6,145 nucleotides of DNA, taken from contig CAJTXH010000139.1 in the NCBI GenBank assembly GCA_910580005.1, positions 1 through 6,145 on the forward strand. The letters run 5' to 3'. The position numbers and the translations under genes are program-made. This DNA is from an uncultured Lachnospiraceae bacterium. Its GTDB lineage: Bacteria > Bacillota > Clostridia > Lachnospirales > Lachnospiraceae. The stretch's first letter is position 1. Each line of letters begins with the position of its first letter. Shown here one piece after another: positions 1 through 5,579 of this stretch. Under the pieces are notes generated by a model. It was not told the DNA's origin. It was given only the letters and a program-made list of their open reading frames with translations, and searched no databases.

Positions 1-95
1 TTGACGAAAAAAACGTGTCAAAAATCCTCGAATTTAATTAACTGTGAATAGTAACGTCAATTACTCTGCTTTCCCATCACGCCCATTTTCCAAAC

Positions 96-124
96 TTGTA
101 TATTTTCTTATGCTTTGTTATAAT
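96..124 (+). promoter_or_regulatory. Sigma-A-type promoter with extended -10, upstream of the MraY-like gene
   Basis: The -35 element TTGTAT lies at 96-101 and a perfect TATAAT -10 at 119-124, separated by 17 bases. A TG at 116-117 adds an extended -10. Transcription would start near 131, giving a leader of about 50 bases before the ATG at 180. The match to the housekeeping consensus is strong for a low-GC Gram-positive; no operator-like repeat overlaps it. Confidence 0.75.
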
Positions 125-179
125 AGAAAAGTATTGTTTGAATAAGTATTAATATGTTAATAATTTCAGGAGGATAAAG

Positions 180-1136
180 ATGTACGATATTTTAAGCAGG
201 TTTTTAGAACCCAACCAGATAGCAGTTGCTGGCATACTTGCAGCATTTGTGCTTACATTTGCCGGACTTGCTTTCCCTTTTCCATTCCTGCCTGTTGACC
301 ACGGCAGGGAGTTTGCTGTAAATGGAAATCTTTCAAAAGGAAAGACAAGAGGTGTAGGCTTTGTATTTGTAATAGTATTTATAATATGTTCACTGTTATT
401 TATGCCTGTCAGCAGGGAATACATAATATACTGTATATTATTGCTTGCAGTAATGCTTAGCGGTTATCTTGATGACGCTTCAAAGACCCCATGGAACGAG
501 TATAAAAAAGGATTTATAGACCTTGCTGTATCTGTAGTTGCAATGTGGACTTTTATAAATTATAACCATGAATTACTGGCAATACATATTGGGCAGGTTG
601 TTTTAAATATACCTGTGCCAGTTTATTTTATACTAGGCATTATACTTATATGGGTATCTATAAATGTTACAAACTGCAATGATGGCGTTGACGGGCTTTG
701 TGCAAGCTTGTGCTGTGTGGTAATATCTTCATTTACAATAATATATGCAAATGAACTTGGAAATTACGTAATTACAGGTTTTATATTTGTTTCAGTGCTC
801 CTCGCATACCTTTATTTTAATTCAACGCCAAGCAGTATGCTTATGGGCGATGCGGGCTCAAGGGCACTTGGCTTTTATATAGCTTTAATTGCAATGAAAA
901 CAGGCCATCCGCTTAGTTATATACTTCTTGCACTGGTTCTTATAGTGGACGGAGGAACCGGGCTTGTAAAGGTAGCATTAAAGAGGTTTTTAAAAATATC
1001 AATACTTGTTAATACAAGGACTCCTTTTCATGACCATGTAAGAAAGAATAAGGGCTGGTCTGATACACAGGTAGTGTTCAGGTATATTATATTCCAGATA
1101 ATATGTGCTTTAATTGCATACATTATACAAATATGA
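180..1136 (+). CDS. MraY-like polyprenyl-phosphate phosphosugar transferase (glycosyltransferase family 4 type)
   Basis: A 318-residue polytopic membrane protein of the MraY/WecA superfamily. These enzymes move a phospho-sugar from a UDP-sugar onto undecaprenyl phosphate at the inner face of the membrane; MraY makes lipid I for peptidoglycan. Seen in the sequence: the DD pair in GYLDDASK (D98, D99), NCNDGVDGL (D168, D171), MLMGDAGSRALGF (D224) and a C-terminal HDHVRKNKGWSDTQVV block (H284, H286) that resembles the MraY HHHFE..GWSE..VV region more than WecA or TagO. Length is close to Gram-positive MraY (about 320). Oddities: canonical MraY has HHH where this has HDH, and the GTPTMGG loop is replaced by KGKTRGVGF (53-61). 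The gene is not beside mur, fts or other division genes, so it may be a paralogue or alternative MraY. Exact sugar substrate is not determined. The start is fixed by AGGAGG at 168-173, six bases before the ATG. It is probably transcribed alone. Confidence 0.85.
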   Translation: MYDILSRFLEPNQIAVAGILAAFVLTFAGLAFPFPFLPVDHGREFAVNGNLSKGKTRGVGFVFVIVFIICSLLFMPVSREYIIYCILLLAVMLSGYLDDASKTPWNEYKKGFIDLAVSVVAMWTFINYNHELLAIHIGQVVLNIPVPVYFILGIILIWVSINVTNCNDGVDGLCASLCCVVISSFTIIYANELGNYVITGFIFVSVLLAYLYFNSTPSSMLMGDAGSRALGFYIALIAMKTGHPLSYILLALVLIVDGGTGLVKVALKRFLKISILVNTRTPFHDHVRKNKGWSDTQVVFRYIIFQIICALIAYIIQI

Positions 1137-1146
1137 TTAACATAAA

Positions 1147-1174
1147 GGCAATGTGTGCAAAAATCCTGGCAATG
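1147..1174 (+). repeat. Two GGCAATG direct repeats 21 bases apart
   Basis: GGCAATG occurs at 1147-1153 and again at 1168-1174, a start-to-start spacing of 21 bases, about two helical turns. The second copy also forms a short stem with ATTGC at 1182-1186 (loop of 8). It sits between the MraY-like gene and the promoter of the phosphodiesterase gene. It could be a regulator site or a weak transcript-end stem; no U-tract follows. Chance is a serious alternative for a 7-mer. Confidence 0.3.
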
Positions 1175-1192
1175 GCTGGATATTGCTGTTTA

Positions 1193-1206
1193 TATGTCTG
1201 GACATA
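1193..1206. promoter_or_regulatory. Palindrome just upstream of a -35 box (possible operator)
   Basis: TATGTC (1193-1198) and GACATA (1201-1206) are perfect inverted arms around a two-base centre. The palindrome ends three bases before the TTGATT -35 element of the promoter for the REC-GGDEF-EAL-REC gene. That position suits a dimeric activator or repressor. No regulator gene lies in the window and the binding protein is unknown, so the role is inference. Confidence 0.35.
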
Positions 1207-1209
1207 ACA

Positions 1210-1238
1210 TTGATTTACCTGGTGTTATATAGTAAAAT
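1210..1238 (+). promoter_or_regulatory. Sigma-A-type promoter for the cyclic-di-GMP phosphodiesterase gene
   Basis: TTGATT at 1210-1215 and TAAAAT at 1233-1238 are separated by 17 bases. Transcription would begin near 1245, about 40 bases before the ATG at 1286. This gives the gene its own start site independent of the MraY-like gene upstream. Confidence 0.6.
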
Positions 1239-1270
1239 ACTAGTATGATATTTTTAGTAAAAACTATCCG

Positions 1271-1277
1271 GGAGGGG
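1271..1277 (+). promoter_or_regulatory. Ribosome binding site that selects the ATG at 1286
   Basis: GGAGGGG at 1271-1277 is the only good Shine-Dalgarno sequence here and lies eight bases before the ATG at 1286. The longest reading frame opens with GTG at 1277, inside this element, with no ribosome site of its own. The ATG is therefore the better start and removes three residues. Confidence 0.75.
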
Positions 1278-1285
1278 TGAGGTTA

Positions 1286-3379
1286 ATGGCAGGAATAAGG
1301 ACAGTTCTTATAATTGACAGTAATAAAAAGGACAGGGCTAAGGTGGCTGTGTTCCTAGAGGAGTATTATAATGTTATGGAATCTTCCAGCATAGGGGAAG
1401 CATACAGAATACTGGATTCCAATGCTGGAAGGGTGGCTGCTGTTATTCTGGATATAACACCAGAAATGCAGTATGGAGAAGAATTATTACGTTTTATGAA
1501 GAGGAATGAGTATCTTTCAAAGATACCTGTTATAATGACTTCTGATACAGATAGTGAAGAAACAGAGATTAGTGCATTGTCTGCTGGTGCAAGTGACTTT
1601 CTGTATAAGCCGTACAGCCCGGTAATAGTAAAAAAGCGTCTTGACAATATTATAAGCCTTAGTGAAAATGCTTCAATGGCAAGTGATTTGCAGAAAGACC
1701 ATCTTACAGGCGTGTATTCAGAAGAAGTTTTCTGCCAGAAAGCTGCCAGGATTTTAGAAGAAAGCCCGTCTGCTGAGTATGCAATTATATATTCTGATAT
1801 AGAGAATTTCAGTCTTATTAAGGATTTATTTGGTGAAAATGCAGGCAATAATATTTTGGTATATATGGCGAGGGTTTTTAAACATTTTATTAGCAAGGAC
1901 GAATTATGCGGCCGCCTTGAGGCAGACCATTTTGTGCTTTTCTTAAAATATAATAAAGAAATGCTTAATGAGAATCTTGAGTCAGTTGTTAAGATTATAA
2001 ATGATTTTCCAGTAAGCATGAATATAATGCTGAGGTTTGGCGTATATAAGATAGAGGACAGGACTATGCCAGTCCCGGCTATGTTTGGACGTGCAGTGCT
2101 TACAGTTGATACTATAAAAGGCAAATATGGGCAGTATGTTGCATATTATGATAAGAAAATCTGGGAAAAACAGGTTCATGAACAGGAAATAATGGACTGC
2201 ATGGAAGATGCACTGGAAGAAAAGCAGTTTATGGTATATTTCCAGCCTAAATATGACCTTGGTTCTGAAAGGGTTGCAGGTGCAGAGGCACTGGTGCGCT
2301 GGCAGCATCCAGTTAAAGGTTTTATGAATCCGGCTGAATTTATCCCGCTTTTTGAAAAGAATGGTTTTATAACAGAGCTGGATAAATATGTATGGGATAC
2401 AGCATGTGGATATATAGAAGACTGGATTAAAAATGGGTATCCGGTTGTGCCAATATCTGTAAATGTATCAAGGACGGATATATATAATCCTGATTTTATA
2501 GAAATAATATTAGGCATTATACACAAGCATAATTTAGAGCCAGAGCATATACATCTGGAGATTACAGAAACAGCTTATACTGATAATCCTGAGCAGATTA
2601 TAGAAGTAGTCAAGCAACTTAAGCTTATTGGTTTTGTAATAGAAATGGATGATTTTGGTTCAGGATATTCTTCATTAAATATGCTTAATGAACTGCCTAT
2701 TGACATATTGAAGCTTGATATGGGTTTTGTACAAGGTGATATGGGGACAAACAGCAACAATATTTTAAGCTTTATAATAGGGCTTGCAAAATGGATGGAC
2801 TATGCGGTTGTTGCAGAGGGTATAGAAACAGAAGAACAGATACAGATGCTTAGGAATATGGACTGCAATTTTGTACAGGGCTATTACTATGCAAAGCCTA
2901 TGCCCCCAGATGAGTTTGAGGCTTATATGTTAAGGCATAATGTACTTGATAAGATTGATGAAATATCTTCTGATGGCTTATATGGTCTTAAATTTAAAAA
3001 ATCCCAGGGGGTTATGCTTATAGTTGACGATTTGGCGCTTAACCGTAAGATATTAAGTACATCGTTTGCTTCATATTTCCAGATTGTAGAAAAGGAAAAT
3101 GGCGCCCAGGCACTGGAATATATTAAAGAAAACTATAATAATATAGATGTAATAATGCTTGATTTAGTAATGCCTGTAATGGATGGTTTTACGCTTATGA
3201 GACACCTTGGCATGGATAAAAGGTACAAAAAAATACCAATAATTGTCACATCCCAAGGAGGTGAAAAGAGCGTTGAAAAGTCATTTGCACTTGGGGCTAC
3301 AGATTTTGTTGAAAAGCCATATAACCTCAGGATAATACTGCACAGAGTACAAAATGCAGTTATGGCTTCGAGGAAATAA
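1286..3379 (+). CDS. REC-GGDEF(degenerate)-EAL-REC response regulator, probable cyclic-di-GMP phosphodiesterase
   Basis: A 697-residue soluble signalling protein (numbered from ATG 1286). Domain order: receiver 1 at about 5-125, GGDEF at 137-290, EAL at 305-550, receiver 2 at 575-695. The GGDEF signature is EADHF (212-216) and the upstream RxxD inhibitory site is absent, so cyclase activity is unlikely; the domain may be structural or regulatory. The EAL domain keeps the expected catalytic set: E334 in EAL, N393 in NVS, E425 and E428 in LEITET, D455 and D456 in MDDFGSGYSSL, K476, E511 in AEGIET and Q531 in QGYYYAKPM. It should therefore hydrolyse cyclic-di-GMP to pGpG. Receiver 2 is canonical (D581, D582, phospho-acceptor D626, T655, K677). 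Receiver 1 keeps D56, T85 and K108, but its acidic pair is D11-S12. No histidine kinase is encoded nearby, so phosphorylation would come from elsewhere. It has its own promoter. Confidence 0.92.
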   Translation: MAGIRTVLIIDSNKKDRAKVAVFLEEYYNVMESSSIGEAYRILDSNAGRVAAVILDITPEMQYGEELLRFMKRNEYLSKIPVIMTSDTDSEETEISALSAGASDFLYKPYSPVIVKKRLDNIISLSENASMASDLQKDHLTGVYSEEVFCQKAARILEESPSAEYAIIYSDIENFSLIKDLFGENAGNNILVYMARVFKHFISKDELCGRLEADHFVLFLKYNKEMLNENLESVVKIINDFPVSMNIMLRFGVYKIEDRTMPVPAMFGRAVLTVDTIKGKYGQYVAYYDKKIWEKQVHEQEIMDCMEDALEEKQFMVYFQPKYDLGSERVAGAEALVRWQHPVKGFMNPAEFIPLFEKNGFITELDKYVWDTACGYIEDWIKNGYPVVPISVNVSRTDIYNPDFIEIILGIIHKHNLEPEHIHLEITETAYTDNPEQIIEVVKQLKLIGFVIEMDDFGSGYSSLNMLNELPIDILKLDMGFVQGDMGTNSNNILSFIIGLAKWMDYAVVAEGIETEEQIQMLRNMDCNFVQGYYYAKPMPPDEFEAYMLRHNVLDKIDEISSDGLYGLKFKKSQGVMLIVDDLALNRKILSTSFASYFQIVEKENGAQALEYIKENYNNIDVIMLDLVMPVMDGFTLMRHLGMDKRYKKIPIIVTSQGGEKSVEKSFALGATDFVEKPYNLRIILHRVQNAVMASRK

Positions 3380-3386
3380 ATGTATA

Positions 3387-3414
3387 TTGAAATTTTAAAA
3401 ACTGGTGCTATAAT
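3387..3414 (+). promoter_or_regulatory. Sigma-A-type promoter with extended -10, upstream of the PepSY-repeat gene
   Basis: TTGAAA at 3387-3392 and TATAAT at 3409-3414 are separated by 16 bases, with TG at 3406-3407 as an extended -10. It starts eight bases after the stop codon of the preceding gene. The leader would be about 70 bases and is very AT-rich (A- and T-runs around 3427-3440); I see no riboswitch in it. Confidence 0.65.
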
Positions 3415-3488
3415 ATTAATAAATTAAAAGATAAGACAAGCCTGTTTTAAAAATTTTTTAGATATAACTGGAAAATGGGGGTAAAATT

Positions 3489-3965
3489 ATGAATAAAAAA
3501 ATTATTGCAATAGGGTTAGCATTAAGCATTGGAGGGATTTCTGCTGTTAACGTACAGGCAAAGAAAATTACAAGCAGCCACCAGGCAGAGAAAATGGCAT
3601 CTGAATATGTTAAAGGCGCTACAGTTTTATTTGTAGAAGAAGATAAGGATGATGGTGTGCGGACATACGAAGTTGATATGAAAAAGGGCAGCAAGAAATA
3701 TGAACTTGTATACCAGGCATCTAATGGGAAGCTTATTGGATACAAATGGGAAAAGACAGGCCATAGAAAAAGCAAAAAGAAAGTTTCTGAAAAGGAGATA
3801 CGCCTCCAGGCAGGCAAAAAGGTTAAAAATGCAGAAATTATAGAAGTGGATTATGATATGGAAGATGCAGAATATGAAGTTGAATTAATTGGCAAGAGCA
3901 AAAAGTATGAACTTGGTTATAGTGCAGATGGCAAATTAATTTCTTATGAGTGGGAGAAATTCTAA
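3489..3965 (+). CDS. Small exported protein with two PepSY-like repeats
   Basis: A 158-residue protein with a clear Sec signal peptide: a KK start, a hydrophobic core at 5-20 and a probable cleavage site after VQA (24). There is no lipobox cysteine. The mature part has two similar units, about 35-89 and 103-158. Both share SKKYEL-x-Y-x-A-x-x-GKLI-x-Y-x-WEK, with x for variable positions, in the PepSY style of acidic strand, YEV strand and GKL turn. A basic linker (GHRKSKKK, 91-98) joins them. PepSY domains occur in extracytoplasmic proteins and are proposed to inhibit peptidases or act in envelope sensing; the function of this one is unknown. The start is supported by a G-run ribosome site (3477-3481) seven bases before the ATG. 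It has its own promoter and is not overlapped by its neighbours. Confidence 0.8.
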   Translation: MNKKIIAIGLALSIGGISAVNVQAKKITSSHQAEKMASEYVKGATVLFVEEDKDDGVRTYEVDMKKGSKKYELVYQASNGKLIGYKWEKTGHRKSKKKVSEKEIRLQAGKKVKNAEIIEVDYDMEDAEYEVELIGKSKKYELGYSADGKLISYEWEKF

Positions 3966-3995
3966 AGAAGCTATGCAGGGATAATTGAAATTTTA

Positions 3996-4001
3996 TATAA
4001 T
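3996..4001 (+). promoter_or_regulatory. Candidate -10 element before the MATE gene
   Basis: A perfect TATAAT lies at 3996-4001, but no good -35 box sits 16-18 bases upstream. TTGAAA at 3985-3990 is too close to serve. In an AT-rich gap such a hexamer can arise by chance. If used, transcription would start near 4008, giving a leader of about 54 bases containing the short ORF at 4027-4062. Confidence 0.35.
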
Positions 4002-4026
4002 TAAAAACAAACATAGAACCGGGGGT

Positions 4027-4062
4027 ATGCCCGCTTTTATGAATGTTGCAGGTAAGGATTGA
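4027..4062 (+). CDS. Possible 11-codon leader ORF coupled to the MATE gene
   Basis: ATG at 4027 opens an 11-residue frame, MPAFMNVAGKD, ending in TGA at 4060-4062. That stop overlaps the MATE start in a TGATG arrangement typical of translational coupling. A run of five G residues (4021-4025) precedes the ATG but is only one base away; an internal ATG at 4039 is 13 bases from it, so neither start is well placed. The flanking CGGG (4020-4023) and CCCG (4030-4033) could form a short hairpin holding this ATG in its loop. Whether it is translated is uncertain. Confidence 0.25.
   Translation: MPAFMNVAGKD
4054..4058 (+). promoter_or_regulatory. Closely spaced ribosome binding site of the MATE gene
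   Basis: AAGGA at 4054-4058 is the only ribosome-site-like sequence before the MATE start and is three bases from the ATG at 4062, shorter than usual. It would touch the alternative TTG start at 4059. The poor spacing suggests modest independent initiation, or re-initiation from the upstream short ORF. Confidence 0.45.
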
Positions 4063-5420
4063 TGGCAAAAGGTTTCACAGGAAAAAAGGAGCGCAGCCTT
4101 ACAAGTGGCAGTGTTTTAAAAGCAATACTATATTTTTCTATTCCATATTTATTTTCATATTTTTTGCAGACATTATATGGCATGGCAGACCTGTTTATAA
4201 TTGGGCAGTTTAACGGTGTGGAAAGCACAACGGCTGTTTCCATTGGAAGCCAGGTTATGCATATGCTTACACTTATAATTACAGGGCTTGCTATGGGTGC
4301 AACTGTTATAATTGGCAGGGCGGCTGGTGCAGGCGAACAAAGCCATGCCAATAAAGCAATTGGAAATACAGCGGCACTTTTTATGTTTCTTTCCATAATT
4401 TGTACAATAATATTATCAGCAACAGTAAAACCAATAGTATATATTATGTCAACACCATCAGAAGCAGCAGGGGAGACAGCTATTTACCTGCAGATATGTT
4501 TTGCAGGTATTCCATTTATTACAGCCTATAATATTATCAGCTCGGTTTTTCGTGGAATGGGTGATTCAAAAAGCCCGGTGTATTTTGTTACAGTTGCATG
4601 TGTGTTTAATATTGTACTGGATTTTATTTTTATTGGTGTATTAAGACTTGGCACAGCAGGGGCAGCACTGGGAACAACGTTGTCACAAGCCGCCAGTGTT
4701 GTAGTTTCTTTTATATTTATAATAAAGCACAAACTGATACCTGGCATATCTAGGAAAGACTTCTGCCCAAATAAAATGGTACTTGGCAGCATTTTAAAAA
4801 TTGGACTGCCTGTTGCGGCACAGGATGGTTTTATACAAGTTGCATTTATTATAGTAACTATATTTGCAAACCGCAGAGGGTTAAATGATGCTGCTGCAGT
4901 TGGTATTGTTGAGAAAATTATAGGGATAATTTTTCTTGTGCCATCTTCCATGCTGTCCACAGTATCTGCACTTTCTGCCCAGAATATTGGTGCAAAAAAA
5001 CATGACAGGGCAAAGCAGACATTAAAGTATGCTTCAGTTATTGTTATTTCATTTGGAATAGCTGTTACAATTTTTATGCAGTTTGCGGCAGAAAGTGCAA
5101 CCAGCCTGTTTTCAGGAGATGGTGAAGTAATTAAACTTGGAGGGCAATATATGCGCAGTTATGTATGGGATTGTATTTTTGCAGGGGTACATTTCTGCTT
5201 TAGTGGGTATTTTTGTGCATATGGCATGTCAATGGTTTCATTTATACATAATTTTGCTTCAATTATATTTGCACGTATCCCTCTTGCATATATTGCATCT
5301 AAATATTATTCCAATTCCCTTTTTCCAATGGGAATTGCTGCACCAGCAGGTTCTTTGTTATCTGTATTAATATGTGTGGCAGTATTTATATGGATGCAGC
5401 GCAATCCTGGCAGGTTGTAG
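4062..5420 (+). CDS. MATE-family multidrug efflux transporter
   Basis: A 452-residue integral membrane protein of usual MATE length, expected to have 12 membrane segments in two six-helix halves. MATE proteins export cationic drugs, dyes or metabolites in exchange for Na+ or H+. Family features seen: an N-terminal LTSGSVLKAILYFSIPYLFS entry into helix 1; GMADLFIIGQF (about 40-50) like the MVDxxFVG motif; GLAMGATVIIGRAAGAG (about 75-91); RGMGDSKSP followed by FNIVLDFIF (about 164-190); and the second half opening at LKIGLPVAAQDGFIQ (about 245-259). The substrate cannot be read from sequence. An in-frame TAA at 4053-4055 limits the start to TTG 4059 or ATG 4062; ATG is chosen. No regulator gene or recognised riboswitch adjoins it. 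The frame is intact, and its composition matches the neighbours. Confidence 0.9.
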   Translation: MAKGFTGKKERSLTSGSVLKAILYFSIPYLFSYFLQTLYGMADLFIIGQFNGVESTTAVSIGSQVMHMLTLIITGLAMGATVIIGRAAGAGEQSHANKAIGNTAALFMFLSIICTIILSATVKPIVYIMSTPSEAAGETAIYLQICFAGIPFITAYNIISSVFRGMGDSKSPVYFVTVACVFNIVLDFIFIGVLRLGTAGAALGTTLSQAASVVVSFIFIIKHKLIPGISRKDFCPNKMVLGSILKIGLPVAAQDGFIQVAFIIVTIFANRRGLNDAAAVGIVEKIIGIIFLVPSSMLSTVSALSAQNIGAKKHDRAKQTLKYASVIVISFGIAVTIFMQFAAESATSLFSGDGEVIKLGGQYMRSYVWDCIFAGVHFCFSGYFCAYGMSMVSFIHNFASIIFARIPLAYIASKYYSNSLFPMGIAAPAGSLLSVLICVAVFIWMQRNPGRL

Positions 5421-5463
5421 CATATTTGAAAATATATAAAACCATACAATTATATAATTAATA

Positions 5464-5490
5464 AAAATTTCCTGTAAAAGTAGAAATTTT
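5464..5490. repeat. AT-rich inverted repeat in the gap before the VanZ-like gene
   Basis: AAAATTTC (5464-5471) and GAAATTTT (5483-5490) are perfect 8-base arms around an 11-base loop. The stem has only one G-C pair and no U-tract after it, so it is a poor intrinsic terminator. It could be a regulator site or chance in AT-rich DNA. A 12-base palindrome, AATTATATAATT, lies just upstream at 5448-5459. Confidence 0.35.
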
Positions 5491-5535
5491 GTAAGAAATT
5501 CTGCATATAAAACAGAAATATAATGCAAATATCCC

Positions 5536-5544
5536 TGTTATACT
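5536..5544 (+). promoter_or_regulatory. Extended -10 promoter candidate for the VanZ-like gene
   Basis: TGTTATACT at 5536-5544 is an extended -10 (TG, one base, TATACT) about 35 bases before the ATG at 5580. The expected -35 position has only AAATAT, so activity would depend on the extended element. A second possible -10, TATAAT, is at 5519-5524, also without a clear -35. Confidence 0.4.
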
Positions 5545-5579
5545 AATTCCTGTCAAAAAAATTTTTATGGAGGGTTTTT

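Noticed and set aside
1..60. TTGACG at 1-6 with inverted copies at 16-21 (TGTCAA, imperfect) and 55-60 (CGTCAA) as an operator or hairpin
   Set aside because: The arms are five to six bases, the spacing is irregular, and the region is cut by the window edge, so chance cannot be excluded.
1366..2124. A 252-codon open frame on the minus strand inside the REC-GGDEF-EAL-REC gene
   Set aside because: It is fully antisense to a well-supported multi-domain protein, its translation resembles no family I know, and it has no promoter or ribosome site I can see. It is a shadow of AT-rich coding sequence.
3415..3488. The leader of the PepSY-repeat gene as a possible cyclic-di-GMP riboswitch, given the neighbouring phosphodiesterase
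   Set aside because: The leader is about 70 bases of mostly A and T and lacks the conserved core of class I or class II cyclic-di-GMP aptamers and any strong stems.
3966..4061. The MATE leader as a guanidine (ykkC) or other exporter-linked riboswitch
   Set aside because: The gap is 96 bases, mostly AT-rich, and lacks the conserved ykkC motifs; only a 4-base GC stem is visible.
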